Shown here one piece after another: positions 24,280-34,010 of a DNA stretch of 64,000 nt. The notes below the pieces were generated by a model. It was given only the letters and a program-made list of their open reading frames with translations, was not told where the DNA came from and did not search any database. A program made the translations under genes and the position numbers. How positions within the stretch are numbered: the stretch's first letter is position 1; each line of letters begins with the position of its first letter. Source of the stretch: Lachnospiraceae bacterium (GTDB lineage Bacteria > Bacillota > Clostridia > Lachnospirales > Lachnospiraceae); contig JAFQZU010000039.1 in NCBI GenBank assembly GCA_017405805.1, positions 32,170 to 96,169 of the forward strand, read 5' to 3'.

Positions 24280-25472
24280 GAGGGGGTCGGCTCCTTTTTC
24301 TGCTCCTCCTTTTTTGACTCCTCATGCTCCTTGTTGAGGGCCGCGCGGCGGGCCTCCAGCTTCGGGATGATCAGGGTCTGGTAGGCGTAATCGGCGATGG
24401 CCGCCACGGGGATAGCGATCAGGATCCCGACGACGCCCAGGATGCGGCCGCCCACGATGATGGACACGAGGATCCAGACCGGGGGAACGCCCAGCTGGTC
24501 GCCGAAGAGCTTGGGCTTGATGAAGTAGCCGTCCACGGTCTGGATAAAGAGCGTGAACAAGAGGAACCAGAGCGCGTACCAGGGCTTGACCAGGAACAGG
24601 AACATGGCGCCCAGGATGGCGCCCACGATGGGGCCGAAGGTGGGGGCCAGGTTGAAGACCGCCACGATGACGGACACCAGGATGGCGTAGGGCATGCCGG
24701 CGATCAGCATGAAGATCCAGTTGGCGACCCCGACGATCAGGGCGTCGATCAGACTGAAGGCCAGGTAGCGGACCATGATCACGTTGCAGGTGGAGGAAAA
24801 CTGCATGATCCTCTCATAGGGGCCCGGCGGGATCACGGCGCGCATGAAGCGCCTGTACCCGGAGACGAGGGAATCCTTGTCGGCCAGCAGATAAAAGGAG
24901 AGGATGACCGCGATAAAGCCCTCGAAAAAGCTGCGGCCGATATTGAAGAAGTTGGCCATCAGTCCGGTGATGTTCTCGGGCAGGACCGACGTGAGCTGGC
25001 TCAGCAGCGCGTCGCCGTTGGTGATCAGGGTGGAGAGGCCGAACTCCCAGTTGCTGGCCGTCTGGCTGAGGCGGTGCAGCATGAGCTGCAGGGAGCGGAC
25101 ATAGAGATTGAGGTTGCCCAGGAACATGGAGATACTGTCCACGATCTGAGGGGTCAGCACGAAGGCGAGCGCCGCGATCAGAAGACCCACGAAAATGACG
25201 GTCAGAAGAACGGCGAGAAAGCGCTGGATGCGGCGGGACTTGAAGTTTCTCAGGAGCTTGTCCTCGACCAGCCTGACCAGGGGATCCAGCACATAGGCGA
25301 AGACGACGCCCAGGATGACGGGCTTTGCAAAAACGCCGATCGCATGCAGGGCGCGAAAAACCAGATGCAGATGATTGACTGCGGTGTACAAAAGCACAGC
25401 ACTGCATGTGGCGACAGTATAGGCGACCCACGGCTTGCGGAGGGAATTCTTGTCGAACTTCAATTTGCTCAC
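24276..25472 (-). CDS. AI-2E family transporter (PerM-like)
   Basis: A 398-residue polytopic membrane protein of the AI-2E/PerM exporter family. About eight membrane segments; family signatures include VTLTPQIVDS-like AFVLTPQIVDSI, the FNLAPTFGPIVGAILGA segment and DGYFIKPKLFGDQLGVPPVW, followed by VGGRILGVVGILIAIPVAAI. The start is a GTG with AAGGAG only 2 nt away; TTG four codons later has better spacing, so the true start may be there. The tail is charged (EESKKEEQKKE). Some homologues act as Na+/H+ antiporters; the substrate here is unknown. Confidence 0.88.
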   Translation of the reverse strand: MSKLKFDKNSLRKPWVAYTVATCSAVLLYTAVNHLHLVFRALHAIGVFAKPVILGVVFAYVLDPLVRLVEDKLLRNFKSRRIQRFLAVLLTVIFVGLLIAALAFVLTPQIVDSISMFLGNLNLYVRSLQLMLHRLSQTASNWEFGLSTLITNGDALLSQLTSVLPENITGLMANFFNIGRSFFEGFIAVILSFYLLADKDSLVSGYRRFMRAVIPPGPYERIMQFSSTCNVIMVRYLAFSLIDALIVGVANWIFMLIAGMPYAILVSVIVAVFNLAPTFGPIVGAILGAMFLFLVKPWYALWFLLFTLFIQTVDGYFIKPKLFGDQLGVPPVWILVSIIVGGRILGVVGILIAIPVAAIADYAYQTLIIPKLEARRAALNKEHEESKKEEQKKEPTPS

Positions 25473-25529
25473 GACTCCTTCGGGAACTGGGCTCCGGCGC
25501 GTGATCCGGAGCTTTTTCTTTCTTCTTTC

Positions 25530-25558
25530 ATTATAAAATTCATGCCCCGGATAAACAA
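25530..25558 (-). promoter_or_regulatory. Sigma-A promoter of the AI-2E-family gene
   Basis: On the minus strand TTGTTT is followed after exactly 17 nt by TATAAT, about 55 nt before the start. A hairpin (GCTCCGG/CCGGAGC) sits in the 5' untranslated leader. Confidence 0.6.
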
Positions 25559-25559
25559 G

Positions 25560-25592
25560 GGCCGGCGGGAGGTTCCGCCGGCTCGTTTTTTC
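25560..25592 (-). terminator. Hairpin after the DAHP synthase gene
   Basis: GCCGGCGG pairs with CCGCCGGC around a 6-nt loop. On the minus strand the following run is short (CTTGTTT); on the plus strand it is followed by TTTTTT. It lies about 40 nt downstream of the DAHP synthase stop and overlaps the next promoter region. Confidence 0.5.
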
Positions 25593-25631
25593 AACAAATT
25601 CAAAACGCGGTTTTTTTGCCGCAGGTCCCCG

Positions 25632-26672
25632 TCAGGGAAGGAGCTCCGCCAGGTCCAGGATCAGCTTTTCGGTCTTTCTCCAGCCCAGGCAGGGATCCGT
25701 GATGGACTTGCCGTACACGCCGCCGCCCACCTTCTGGCAGCCGTCCACGAGATAGCTCTCGATCATGAGACCCTTGACCAGGCCCCGGATCTCGGGGGAG
25801 AGCTGCATGCTGTGCAGCACGTCCTTGGCGATGCGGATCTGCTCCTGGAACTGCTTGCCGGAATTGCTGTGGTTGGTGTCGATGATGACGGCCGGATTCT
25901 GCAGATCCCGCTTCTCATAGGCCTTCAGCACCTGGATCAGGTCCTCGTAGTGGTAGTTGGGGATGTTCTGGCCGTACTTGTTGACGCTGCCGCGCAGGAT
26001 GGCGTGGGCGAGGGGGTTTCCCGCGGTGCGCACCTCCCAGCCGCGGTAGATGAATTTCTGCGGGCTTTGGGCGGCCTCGATGGAGTTCATCATGACCTCG
26101 ATATCGCCGCTGGTGGGGTTCTTCATGCCGGCGGGGACGCCGATGCCGCTCGCGGTGATGCGGTGCTGCTGGTCCTCCGAGGAGCGGGCGCCGACGGCCG
26201 TGTAGGCCAGAAGGTCCGAGAGGTATCTGTGGTTTTCGGGATAGAGCATCTCGTCCGCGCAGGTAAAGCCGGTCTCGCGCACCACGCGCTGATGCATCTC
26301 GCGGATGGCAATGATCCCGGACAGCATATCCTCCCCTTTTTCGGGATCGGGCTGGTGGAGCATGCCCTTGTAGCCCTTGCCGACGGTCCGGGGCTTGTTG
26401 GTGTAGATGCGGGGAACGATGAAGATCTTGTCCTTCACCTTCTCCTGCACCGGGACCAGGCGGTGGACATATTCGAGGACCGCCTCTTCGTTGTCGGCGG
26501 AGCAGGGGCCGATGACAAGAAGGAGCTTACTGCTCTCTCCGGTCATGATCCTCGCGATCTCGTCATCTCTCTCATCTTTGATCCTCGCGATCTCCTCCGT
26601 GATGGGAAACTGGCGCTTGAGCTCCAGCGGGACGGGGAGTTTGCGTATAAATTCCATGGGCATTTCTCTCAT
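25632..26672 (-). CDS. aroF: 3-deoxy-7-phosphoheptulonate synthase (class I DAHP synthase)
   Basis: A 346-residue class I (AroF/G/H-like) enzyme condensing phosphoenolpyruvate and erythrose-4-phosphate in the first step of aromatic amino acid synthesis. Signatures include VIGPCSADNEEAVLEY, PRIYTNKPRTVGKGYKG, SYLVDGCQKVGG, and DTNHSNSGKQ with metal-binding His. Length is normal and no chorismate mutase domain is fused. The gene stands alone between the AI-2E-family gene and divergent ftsH. Whether it is Phe-, Tyr- or Trp-sensitive cannot be read here; aroF is used in the generic sense. Confidence 0.92.
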   Translation of the reverse strand: MREMPMEFIRKLPVPLELKRQFPITEEIARIKDERDDEIARIMTGESSKLLLVIGPCSADNEEAVLEYVHRLVPVQEKVKDKIFIVPRIYTNKPRTVGKGYKGMLHQPDPEKGEDMLSGIIAIREMHQRVVRETGFTCADEMLYPENHRYLSDLLAYTAVGARSSEDQQHRITASGIGVPAGMKNPTSGDIEVMMNSIEAAQSPQKFIYRGWEVRTAGNPLAHAILRGSVNKYGQNIPNYHYEDLIQVLKAYEKRDLQNPAVIIDTNHSNSGKQFQEQIRIAKDVLHSMQLSPEIRGLVKGLMIESYLVDGCQKVGGGVYGKSITDPCLGWRKTEKLILDLAELLP

Positions 26673-26793
26673 AATCAGCCTCCTGTTGAGTCACTTTTGC
26701 GCTTAAACGCGTCGATGTAGTAAACTATTTCATATTTTGGCGCAATAGTCAAGAGCGGATCGCCGCACTGTTCCTGTGTACATACAAACCTGC

Positions 26794-26822
26794 TTGCCTA
26801 AACTGCGTTCATACTTTAATAT
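26794..26822 (+). promoter_or_regulatory. Sigma-A promoter of ftsH
   Basis: TTGCCT and TAATAT are spaced by 17 nt, about 46 nt upstream of the ftsH start codon in the divergent aroF-ftsH region. Confidence 0.6.
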
Positions 26823-26867
26823 ATGTTACGAGCGTCATAAGAAAAGACGAGAGAAGGAGTGCGCGCA

Positions 26868-29225
26868 ATGCGTGGTTTAATTGAAAGAATAAAGCAGTTT
26901 ATCAGCCCCGGGGACACGGATCGCCGGGATATTTCCATGTCCGGAACAGAGCAGTTCGACGACGGCCGCGGAAGCGGCGACGACCGCAGGGGAAACGGCG
27001 GCGGGAACGGCGGCGGCAATGACGGCTCCGGCAGCAGGGGGCCCTCGCGGCAGAACCTGCTGGTGATGCTGGTGGCCTCCATCGCGATGCTGGGCATCAT
27101 CAGTTTCCTCATGAAGAGCGGGGAGGCCTCCTCCACGGTCATCCCCTACAACGAATTTCTGCAGATGGTGGACGAGGACAAGGTGGAGGCGGTCTATATC
27201 CAGTCCGACCGCCTGGAGATCCATCTCAAGGATTCGGACGCCATGCTCTATACGGGCATGGCCGAAAACGAGACGACGCTGACACAGCGCATGCTGGAGA
27301 ACGACGTGGAGATCCGGGGCTACATACCGGACAGCTCCAGTATGATCATCTCCACCCTGGTGGCCTACGTGCTGCCCATCCTTTTGCTGTGGGTCTTTCT
27401 GGGCTTCGCTTTCCGGCGGATGGGAGGCGGCGGCCTGATGGGGAGCGTCGGCAAGAGCACGGCCAAGGAGTACGTGCAGAAGGATACCGGAATCACTTTT
27501 AAGGACGTGGCGGGCGAAGACGAGGCCAAGGAATCCCTGCAGGAGGTGGTGGATTTCCTCCACAATCCCGGCCGCTACGCCAGCATCGGCGCAAGGCTCC
27601 CCAAGGGGGCGCTCCTGGTGGGGCCTCCCGGAACGGGCAAAACGCTGCTGGCCAAGGCGGTGGCGGGCGAAGCCCACGTGCCCTTCTTTTCGCTGACCGG
27701 CTCCGATTTCATCGAGCTCTACGTCGGCGTCGGTGCGTCCCGCGTCCGCGACCTGTTTAAGGAGGCCAACAAGAACGCGCCCTGCATCATCTTCATCGAC
27801 GAGATCGACGCCATCGGCAGAAGCCGCGACTCCCGCTACGGGGGAGGAAACGAGGAGCGCGAACAGACCCTGAACCAGCTGCTGTCCGAGATGGACGGCT
27901 TCGAGGCCTCCAAAGGCATCCTGATCATCGGGGCCACCAACCGGCCCGAGATCCTGGACAAGGCCCTGCTGCGCCCCGGCCGCTTCGACAGGCGCATCAT
28001 CGTGGACCGCCCCGACCTCAAGGGCCGCGTGGAGATCCTCAAGGTGCACGCCAGAGACGTCAAAATGGACGAGACCGTGGACCTGCAGGAGATCGCCCTC
28101 GCGACCAGCGGCGCCGTCGGTTCGGACCTCGCCAATATGATCAACGAGGCGGCCATCAACGCCGTCAAGAACCGCCGCGAGTTCGTCAACCAGAAGGATC
28201 TCTTCGAGGCGGTGGAGCAGGTCCTTGTGGGCAAGGAGAAGAAGGACCGCGTCATGAACAAGCAGGAGCGCCGCATCGTGTCCTATCACGAGGTGGGGCA
28301 CGCCCTGATCGCGGCGGTGCAGAAGAACTCCGAGCCCGTGCAGAAGATCACCATCATCCCCCGCACTATGGGCGCCCTGGGCTATGTCATGCAGGTGCCG
28401 GAGGAGGAGAAATACCTGAACACCAAGGCTGAGCTCCACGATATGATCGTGGGCCTTCTGGGCGGCCGCGCGGCCGAGGAGCTCAAGTTCGAGACCGTCA
28501 CCACGGGCGCTTCCAACGACATCGAGCGCGCCACGGCCATCGCCAGGAACATGGTGACGCAGTACGGCATGAGCGACAAGTTCGGCCTGATGGGGCTGGC
28601 CACCGTGGAGAGCCAGTACCTGGAGGGGCGCGCCGTGCTCAACTGCAGCGACGTCACCGCGGCCGCGGTGGATGAGGAAGTGCGCCTTCTGATGGAGAAG
28701 TGCTACCGTGAGGCAAAGGAGATCCTCGAGAAGAACATGGACGCCATGGATCTGATCGCGGACCACCTGATCAAGGAGGAGACCATCACCGGCAAGGAGT
28801 TCATGAAGCTCTTCCGCAAGGCGAAGGGGCTGCCTGAGCCCGGGGAGTCCGGAGATGACAGGAGCGCGGACGCAGGCGATGCGGCGGCACCGGCAACTGC
28901 GGCAGCATCGGAAACCGCGGCGGCACCGGCAGCGGCGCAGGAGGGACAGGCCCTGCCCGGACCGGCACAGGCGCCGCAGGCGGATGGATCGCAGACGGAG
29001 AATGGACCGCAGGCGGATGCGGCCGGCGGGGAGACGCCCGCTGAAGAGGCCCCCGCGAAAGAGACCCCCGATGCAGAGACGCCCGCTACAGAGGCTCCCG
29101 CCGCTGAGGCGCCTGCAGAAGAGGCTCCCGCTGCAGAGGCACCTCATGACGAGGATCCCTCGCAGGACGACGAGGGCCGCGGACCCCGCGGAAGGTATTC
29201 CAAGGTCTGCCTGGAGGATCTTTGA
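26868..29225 (+). CDS. ftsH: ATP-dependent zinc metalloprotease FtsH
   Basis: A 785-residue membrane AAA+ protease. Two membrane segments (about residues 62-80 and 160-180) flank an extracytoplasmic domain. The AAA module has Walker A GPPGTGKT, Walker B IIFIDEID and the second region of homology RPGRFDRR; the protease site is HEVGH. It degrades misfolded membrane and regulatory proteins. ATG 26868 is preceded by GAGAAGGAG at 8 nt; a GTG at 26859 lies inside that site. Two oddities: a Gly/Asp/Arg-rich N-terminal stretch before the first membrane helix, and a ~110-residue Ala/Glu/Pro-rich repetitive tail, much longer than in typical FtsH. Confidence 0.95.
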   Translation: MRGLIERIKQFISPGDTDRRDISMSGTEQFDDGRGSGDDRRGNGGGNGGGNDGSGSRGPSRQNLLVMLVASIAMLGIISFLMKSGEASSTVIPYNEFLQMVDEDKVEAVYIQSDRLEIHLKDSDAMLYTGMAENETTLTQRMLENDVEIRGYIPDSSSMIISTLVAYVLPILLLWVFLGFAFRRMGGGGLMGSVGKSTAKEYVQKDTGITFKDVAGEDEAKESLQEVVDFLHNPGRYASIGARLPKGALLVGPPGTGKTLLAKAVAGEAHVPFFSLTGSDFIELYVGVGASRVRDLFKEANKNAPCIIFIDEIDAIGRSRDSRYGGGNEEREQTLNQLLSEMDGFEASKGILIIGATNRPEILDKALLRPGRFDRRIIVDRPDLKGRVEILKVHARDVKMDETVDLQEIALATSGAVGSDLANMINEAAINAVKNRREFVNQKDLFEAVEQVLVGKEKKDRVMNKQERRIVSYHEVGHALIAAVQKNSEPVQKITIIPRTMGALGYVMQVPEEEKYLNTKAELHDMIVGLLGGRAAEELKFETVTTGASNDIERATAIARNMVTQYGMSDKFGLMGLATVESQYLEGRAVLNCSDVTAAAVDEEVRLLMEKCYREAKEILEKNMDAMDLIADHLIKEETITGKEFMKLFRKAKGLPEPGESGDDRSADAGDAAAPATAAASETAAAPAAAQEGQALPGPAQAPQADGSQTENGPQADAAGGETPAEEAPAKETPDAETPATEAPAAEAPAEEAPAAEAPHDEDPSQDDEGRGPRGRYSKVCLEDL

Positions 29226-29247
29226 GAAGCCTTCGGACAGGTAAAAT

Positions 29248-31125
29248 ATGGCAAAACGTGATTTTAGCGAAGAACTGAAAAAACTGCCGGCCAGTCCCGG
29301 CGTTTACATCATGCGCGATTCGCAGGATTCGATCATCTATGTGGGAAAGGCGGTCAACCTGCATAACCGCGTGCGGTCCTACTTTCGCAAGATCGTCGGG
29401 AGAGGGCCGCAGATCGACCGCATGGTCAGCCAGATCGAGCGCTTCGAGTACATCGTCACGGATTCGGAGCTGGAAGCGCTCATTCTGGAGAACAACCTGA
29501 TCAAGGAGCATCGCCCCAAGTACAACACGATGCTCAAGGACGACAAGACCTATCCGTATATAAAAGTGACCGTGGGAGAAGCGTTTCCGCGGATTTTTGT
29601 CGCGCGCCGCATGTTGAAGGACAAGGCGCGCTATTTTGGCCCTTACACCAGTGCGCAGAGCGTGCGGAGCACCATTGAGCTCCTCAACCGCATGTACGGG
29701 CTGCGCGACTGCAGGCGGGTCCTCCCGCGGGATACAGGGAAGGAGCGGCCCTGCCTGAACTACCATATGGAACGGTGCTGCGGCCCCTGCAGCGGAGAGG
29801 TCTCCGAGGAGGCGTACCGGAAGAGGGTGGATATGGCGCTCTCTTTTCTCGGGGGCAATTACAGCCCCGTGCTGAAGGACCTGCAGTCCCGCATGGAGAA
29901 GGCGGCGGAGGCGCTTGAATTCGAGCGGGCGGCTTCCTACCGGGACCTTCTGCAGAGCGTGCAGCAGGTGGCCCAGAAGCAGAAGATGTCCGAGAACATC
30001 GGCGAGAACCGGGATGTGCTGGGGATCGCGCTGGAGCCGGAGAACCCGGACGCCGACGGGGTCATCCAGACCTTCTTCATCCGGGACGGGCGGCTGATCG
30101 GGCGCGAGCATTTCTACATGACCCACGTGGGCGGCAGGCGCCCGGAGGACATCCTCTCCGAGTTCATCGCCCAGTTCTACGCGGGGACCCCCTTTATCCC
30201 CAGGGAGATCATGCTGCCCTGTAAGATCGCCGACGCAGCGCTCCTGGAGCAGTGGCTGACGTCAAAAAAGGGAAGCCGCGTGACGCTCTCGGTACCCGTG
30301 AAGGGGCGCAAGGAAAAGCTCGTGGAGCTGGCCCAGGAGAACGCCTCGATGATTCTCATGAAGGACCGGGAGCGGCTCAAACGGGAAGAGGGCAGGACCA
30401 TAGGCGCCGTGAAGGAGATCGCGGAGCTCCTGGGCCTGCAGAAGGCGGACCGCATGGAGGCCTACGACATCTCCGATATCAGCGGTTTTGCCAACGTCGG
30501 CTCCATGGTGGTCTATGTGAAGGGAAAGCCCAAGCGGAGCGACTACCGCAAATTCCGGATCAGGAGCGTGGCCGGCCCCAACGACTACGCCTGTATGAAA
30601 GAGGTGCTGGAGCGGCGTTTCCGTCACGGTCTGCGTCAGCAGGCAGACGAGGAGACGGGGAGCTTTTCGAGCTTTCCGGACGTCCTTCTCATGGACGGCG
30701 GCAGGGGGCAGGTCAACATCGCCCTGCAGGTGCTGGAGGAGCTGGGACTGGATATCCCGGTCTGCGGCATGGTCAAGGACGACAATCACCGGACCCGGGG
30801 CCTGTACTATCAGAACCGGGAGATCCCCATTGACCGGAAGGGCGAGGGCTTTAAGCTGATCACGCGGATCCAGGACGAGGCCCACCGCTTCGCCATCGAG
30901 TATCACCGGTCCCTGCGGAGCAAGGCACAGGTGGCCTCGCGCCTGGACGAGATCCCCGGCGTGGGACCGGCCAGGAAGAAGGCTCTGATGGGGCACTTCA
31001 GCTCGATCGACGAGATCGCGCGGGCGGACACGGAGGAGCTGGCGAAGGTGCCGGGCATTTCCCCGGCGCAGGCAGAGGAGATCTACAGATTTTTTCACGC
31101 GGAGAAGACCGCGGAACAGGGGTGA
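29248..31125 (+). CDS. uvrC: Excinuclease ABC subunit C
   Basis: A 625-residue UvrC of normal length for nucleotide-excision repair. In order: GIY-YIG nuclease (GVYIMRDSQDSIIYVGKAV), the Cys-rich segment (CLNYHMERCCGPC), UVR motif (residues ~203-240), RNase H-like nuclease domain (AYDISDISGFANVGSMVV; DVLLMDGGRGQ), and C-terminal helix-hairpin-helix (IPGVGPARKKALMGHF; VPGISPAQAEEIY). It makes the two incisions around UvrB-bound damage. It is 22 nt after ftsH and overlaps or abuts hprK, forming one transcription unit as in many Clostridia. Confidence 0.95.
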   Translation: MAKRDFSEELKKLPASPGVYIMRDSQDSIIYVGKAVNLHNRVRSYFRKIVGRGPQIDRMVSQIERFEYIVTDSELEALILENNLIKEHRPKYNTMLKDDKTYPYIKVTVGEAFPRIFVARRMLKDKARYFGPYTSAQSVRSTIELLNRMYGLRDCRRVLPRDTGKERPCLNYHMERCCGPCSGEVSEEAYRKRVDMALSFLGGNYSPVLKDLQSRMEKAAEALEFERAASYRDLLQSVQQVAQKQKMSENIGENRDVLGIALEPENPDADGVIQTFFIRDGRLIGREHFYMTHVGGRRPEDILSEFIAQFYAGTPFIPREIMLPCKIADAALLEQWLTSKKGSRVTLSVPVKGRKEKLVELAQENASMILMKDRERLKREEGRTIGAVKEIAELLGLQKADRMEAYDISDISGFANVGSMVVYVKGKPKRSDYRKFRIRSVAGPNDYACMKEVLERRFRHGLRQQADEETGSFSSFPDVLLMDGGRGQVNIALQVLEELGLDIPVCGMVKDDNHRTRGLYYQNREIPIDRKGEGFKLITRIQDEAHRFAIEYHRSLRSKAQVASRLDEIPGVGPARKKALMGHFSSIDEIARADTEELAKVPGISPAQAEEIYRFFHAEKTAEQG

Positions 31126-31127
31126 GC

Positions 31128-32075
31128 ATGGATTCAGTCAAGCTTTGTGAAGTCGTGGAGAAAATGCATCTCAGCAGCCTGACGCCTGAGATCGATATCA
31201 AAAAGAGAAAGGTGACGGTGGCGGACGTCAACCGTCCGGCGCTGCAGATGGCGGGGTACTTTGAGCACTTCGCGGAAGGTCGGATCCAGATTATCGGCAA
31301 GGTGGAGCACTCCTACATGCTGCAGATGACGTCCGAGAGAAAAGAACACATCTACGAGCGCTTTTTCATGAACAATATTCCCTGCGTGGTGCTTTGCAGG
31401 GGGCTCATGCCGGGCGATATGTTCGTGCAGTACGCCCGCAGGAACGGCGTGCCCATCTTCTCCACGGAGGAGGCCACCAGCAACTTCATGGCGGAACTCA
31501 TCCGGTGGCTGAACGTGCGGCTGGCGCCCAGCATCACGGTGCACGGGGTCCTGGTGGACGTGTACGGCATCGGCGTCCTGATCACCGGCGAGAGCGGCAT
31601 CGGTAAGTCCGAGGCGGCGCTGGAGCTGATCAAGAGAGGGCACAGGCTGGTGTCGGACGACGTGGTGGAGCTGCGCAAGGTGAGCGAAGTGACGCTGATC
31701 GGCAAGGCGCCCGAGGTGACAAAACACCTGATCGAGCTGCGCGGCATCGGAATCGTGGACGTCAAAACCCTGTTCGGCGTATCCAGCGTCCGCGAGAGCC
31801 AGAGCGTTGACCTGGTGATCCAGCTGGAGGAGTGGAACAAGGACAAGGAATACGACAGGATGGGTTTGGAGGAGGACTACATCGAGTATCTGGGCAAGCA
31901 GATCGTCTGCCACAGGATCCCGATCCGTCCCGGCCGGAACCTTGCGATCATCTGCGAGGCGGCAGCGGCCAACTACAGGCAGAAGCTCATGGGCTACAAC
32001 GCCGCCCAGGAGCTGTACAGACGGCTGCAGGCCAGGATGGTCAGCCGCCGCGAGGAAGAACAGGAGAAGCAATGA
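31128..32075 (+). CDS. hprK: HPr kinase/phosphorylase
   Basis: A 315-residue bifunctional kinase/phosphorylase of Ser46 in HPr or Crh, the central sensor of carbon catabolite repression in Firmicutes. The N-terminal domain is followed by the kinase P-loop GESGIGKS (residues 154-161 from this start), the HPrK signature RGIGIVDVKTLFG, and C-terminal IPIRPGRNLAII. An in-frame GTG at 31122 overlapping the uvrC stop is an equally possible start. It overlaps murB by ATGA. Its likely partner, a Crh-like protein, is encoded three genes downstream. Confidence 0.94.
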   Translation: MDSVKLCEVVEKMHLSSLTPEIDIKKRKVTVADVNRPALQMAGYFEHFAEGRIQIIGKVEHSYMLQMTSERKEHIYERFFMNNIPCVVLCRGLMPGDMFVQYARRNGVPIFSTEEATSNFMAELIRWLNVRLAPSITVHGVLVDVYGIGVLITGESGIGKSEAALELIKRGHRLVSDDVVELRKVSEVTLIGKAPEVTKHLIELRGIGIVDVKTLFGVSSVRESQSVDLVIQLEEWNKDKEYDRMGLEEDYIEYLGKQIVCHRIPIRPGRNLAIICEAAAANYRQKLMGYNAAQELYRRLQARMVSRREEEQEKQ

Positions 32076-33037
32076 CAGGAATCAAAATGGCAGCGGCGGA
32101 GCTCAGGGCGATCCTGGGAGAAGGCCGTGTGACGGAAAATGAGCCTTTGGCAGCCCACTGCTCCTTCAGGACGGGCGGCCCGGCAGACCTCTTCGTGCGG
32201 GCCGGCACGGCCGGGGAACTGCAGAAGGTCCTGCGGTGCCTGAACGAAGCGGGGATCCCGGTATTCCTGCTGGGAAAGGGCACCAACATCCTGGCGGGCG
32301 ACGGAGGATACCGCGGCGCGGTCGTGACCCTGTCCGGGGAGACGCGCGAAGCAGGGGAACCGGAAGGGGATCTTCCGGACACACTGGCAAGTGTCAGCGT
32401 GGACCGGGAGCGCCGGATCATCCGTGCCGGGGGCGGCGCGGCGCTCCGCGACGCGGCACTGGCGGCCAGGGACAGTTCCCTTGCGGGGCTGGAGTTCGCG
32501 GCCGGGATCCCGGGCAGCATCGGCGGGGCGGTCATGATGAACGCCGGCGCCTACGGCGGCGAGATGAAGCAGGTCGTGCGCAGGGTCCGCCTGATGACGT
32601 ATGAAGGAGAGATCGAAGAGAAGTCCGGGGAGGAGATGGCCTTCGGCTACCGCACGAGCATCCTGAAAACGGCGCCGGCCGTCGTGCTGGATGCACAGAT
32701 GGAGCTCACGGAGGGCAGCCGGGAGGAGATCGCCGAACAGATCGCCCGGCTGGGCCGCGAGCGGGCGCAGAAGCAGCCGCTGGAATTTGCCAGCGCGGGG
32801 AGTACCTTCAAGCGGCCGGAGGGGTATTTTGCCGGAAAACTGATCATGGACGCGGGGCTGAAGGGCTACCGGATCGGCGACGCGCAGGTATCGGAAAAAC
32901 ACGCCGGGTTTTTGATCAACCGCGGGAACGCCACTTCCGCGCAGGTCAGGGCGCTGATCGACGAGGTCACGAGGATCGTTCTGGAAAAGAGCGGCGTGGC
33001 GCTGGAGAGGGAAGTGATATATCTGGGAGAATTCTGA
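32072..33037 (+). CDS. murB: UDP-N-acetylenolpyruvoylglucosamine reductase
   Basis: A 321-residue FAD enzyme reducing the enolpyruvyl group to make UDP-MurNAc in peptidoglycan synthesis. Signatures: FAD-binding LLGKGTNILAGDGGYRG, GSIGGAVMMNAGAYGGE, SAGSTFKRPEGYFAG and the C-terminal KHAGFLINRGNAT with YLGEF end. ATG 32072 overlaps the hprK stop (ATGA) with CAGGAGAAG upstream. The stop lies 2 nt before whiA. The usual rapZ and yvcK genes are missing between murB and whiA. Confidence 0.94.
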   Translation: MTGIKMAAAELRAILGEGRVTENEPLAAHCSFRTGGPADLFVRAGTAGELQKVLRCLNEAGIPVFLLGKGTNILAGDGGYRGAVVTLSGETREAGEPEGDLPDTLASVSVDRERRIIRAGGGAALRDAALAARDSSLAGLEFAAGIPGSIGGAVMMNAGAYGGEMKQVVRRVRLMTYEGEIEEKSGEEMAFGYRTSILKTAPAVVLDAQMELTEGSREEIAEQIARLGRERAQKQPLEFASAGSTFKRPEGYFAGKLIMDAGLKGYRIGDAQVSEKHAGFLINRGNATSAQVRALIDEVTRIVLEKSGVALEREVIYLGEF

Positions 33038-33039
33038 AG

Positions 33040-34008
33040 ATGGCCGGATCATTTGCACAGGAAGTAAAGGCGGAGATCGCTGCCGTCATACCGCCGGCAA
33101 GGCACTGCAGGCTGGCTTCCGCGGCCGCGATCCTCTCGTGTATAGGCAGTTTTCGCGAGGGCGAAGGCGGGAAAAAGGAGCTCTTTATTTCCACCGAAAA
33201 CAGGCCCGTTCTTAGAAAATGCTTTACATTGCTTCAAAAAACCGTTAATATTAAACCCGTGTTACTGATGGACAGCACACAGGCTGTCAGGGCATCCCGC
33301 ATTTACGGAAAACTGGAGATGACGCAGACACAGCTGGAGGCGCTCATGCGCGCCCTGCAGATGACCGGAGACGATCCGGCGTCCGCTGCAGCAAACGGCA
33401 CGGTGGCTGCGGGCCTTCTGGAGAAGGTATGCTGCAGACGAAGTTATCTGCGGGAAATGTTTTTGTGTACCGGTTCAGTGAACCATCCCAGGGGGGACTA
33501 TCACCTGGAATTTTCCTGTACCGGCACGGAACAGGCCATGCAGCTCAGAGAGGTCCTTCGCGGATTTTCTCTGGACGCAAAGGTAGTGGAGCGCAGGAAG
33601 GCCTCCGTCGTATATCTGAAGGATTCCGCCGACATCGTGGATCTGCTCAATCTGATCGGAGCCCAGGTCAGTATGATGGAGATGGAGAATCAGCGGATTC
33701 TCAAAGGCCTTCGCAGCAGTGTCAACCGGCGCGTCAACTGTGAAACAGCCAACATCGGCAAGGCAGTCAGCGCAGCGCGCAGACAGGTGGAGGACATCCG
33801 ATACCTTGAAAAGCAAGGCCTTCTGGGAGATCTTCCCGGGCCGCTCCGTGAGATGGCGGAGCTCAGGCTGCGAAATCCCGATGTTTCACTGAGAGAGCTC
33901 GGCGAACTGGCCGACCCGCCCGTCGGAAAATCGGGAGTGAACCACAGGCTTCGGAAACTGTCGGAGATCGCCGGCAGACGAAGGCAGTTAACTGATGAGG
34001 AGAGTTGA
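33040..34008 (+). CDS. whiA: DNA-binding regulator WhiA
   Basis: A 322-residue WhiA-family protein with an N-terminal degenerate homing-endonuclease-like region (MAGSFAQEVKAEIA, CCRRSYLREMFLCTGSVNHPRGDYHLEF) and a C-terminal helix-turn-helix (DVSLRELGELADPPVGKSGVNHRLRKL). WhiA regulates sporulation in Streptomyces and chromosome segregation and division in Firmicutes. It starts 2 nt after murB and its TGA overlaps a possible TTG for the next gene, so the block is tightly coupled. Family call is very secure. Confidence 0.94.
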   Translation: MAGSFAQEVKAEIAAVIPPARHCRLASAAAILSCIGSFREGEGGKKELFISTENRPVLRKCFTLLQKTVNIKPVLLMDSTQAVRASRIYGKLEMTQTQLEALMRALQMTGDDPASAAANGTVAAGLLEKVCCRRSYLREMFLCTGSVNHPRGDYHLEFSCTGTEQAMQLREVLRGFSLDAKVVERRKASVVYLKDSADIVDLLNLIGAQVSMMEMENQRILKGLRSSVNRRVNCETANIGKAVSAARRQVEDIRYLEKQGLLGDLPGPLREMAELRLRNPDVSLRELGELADPPVGKSGVNHRLRKLSEIAGRRRQLTDEES

Positions 34009-34010
34009 AC

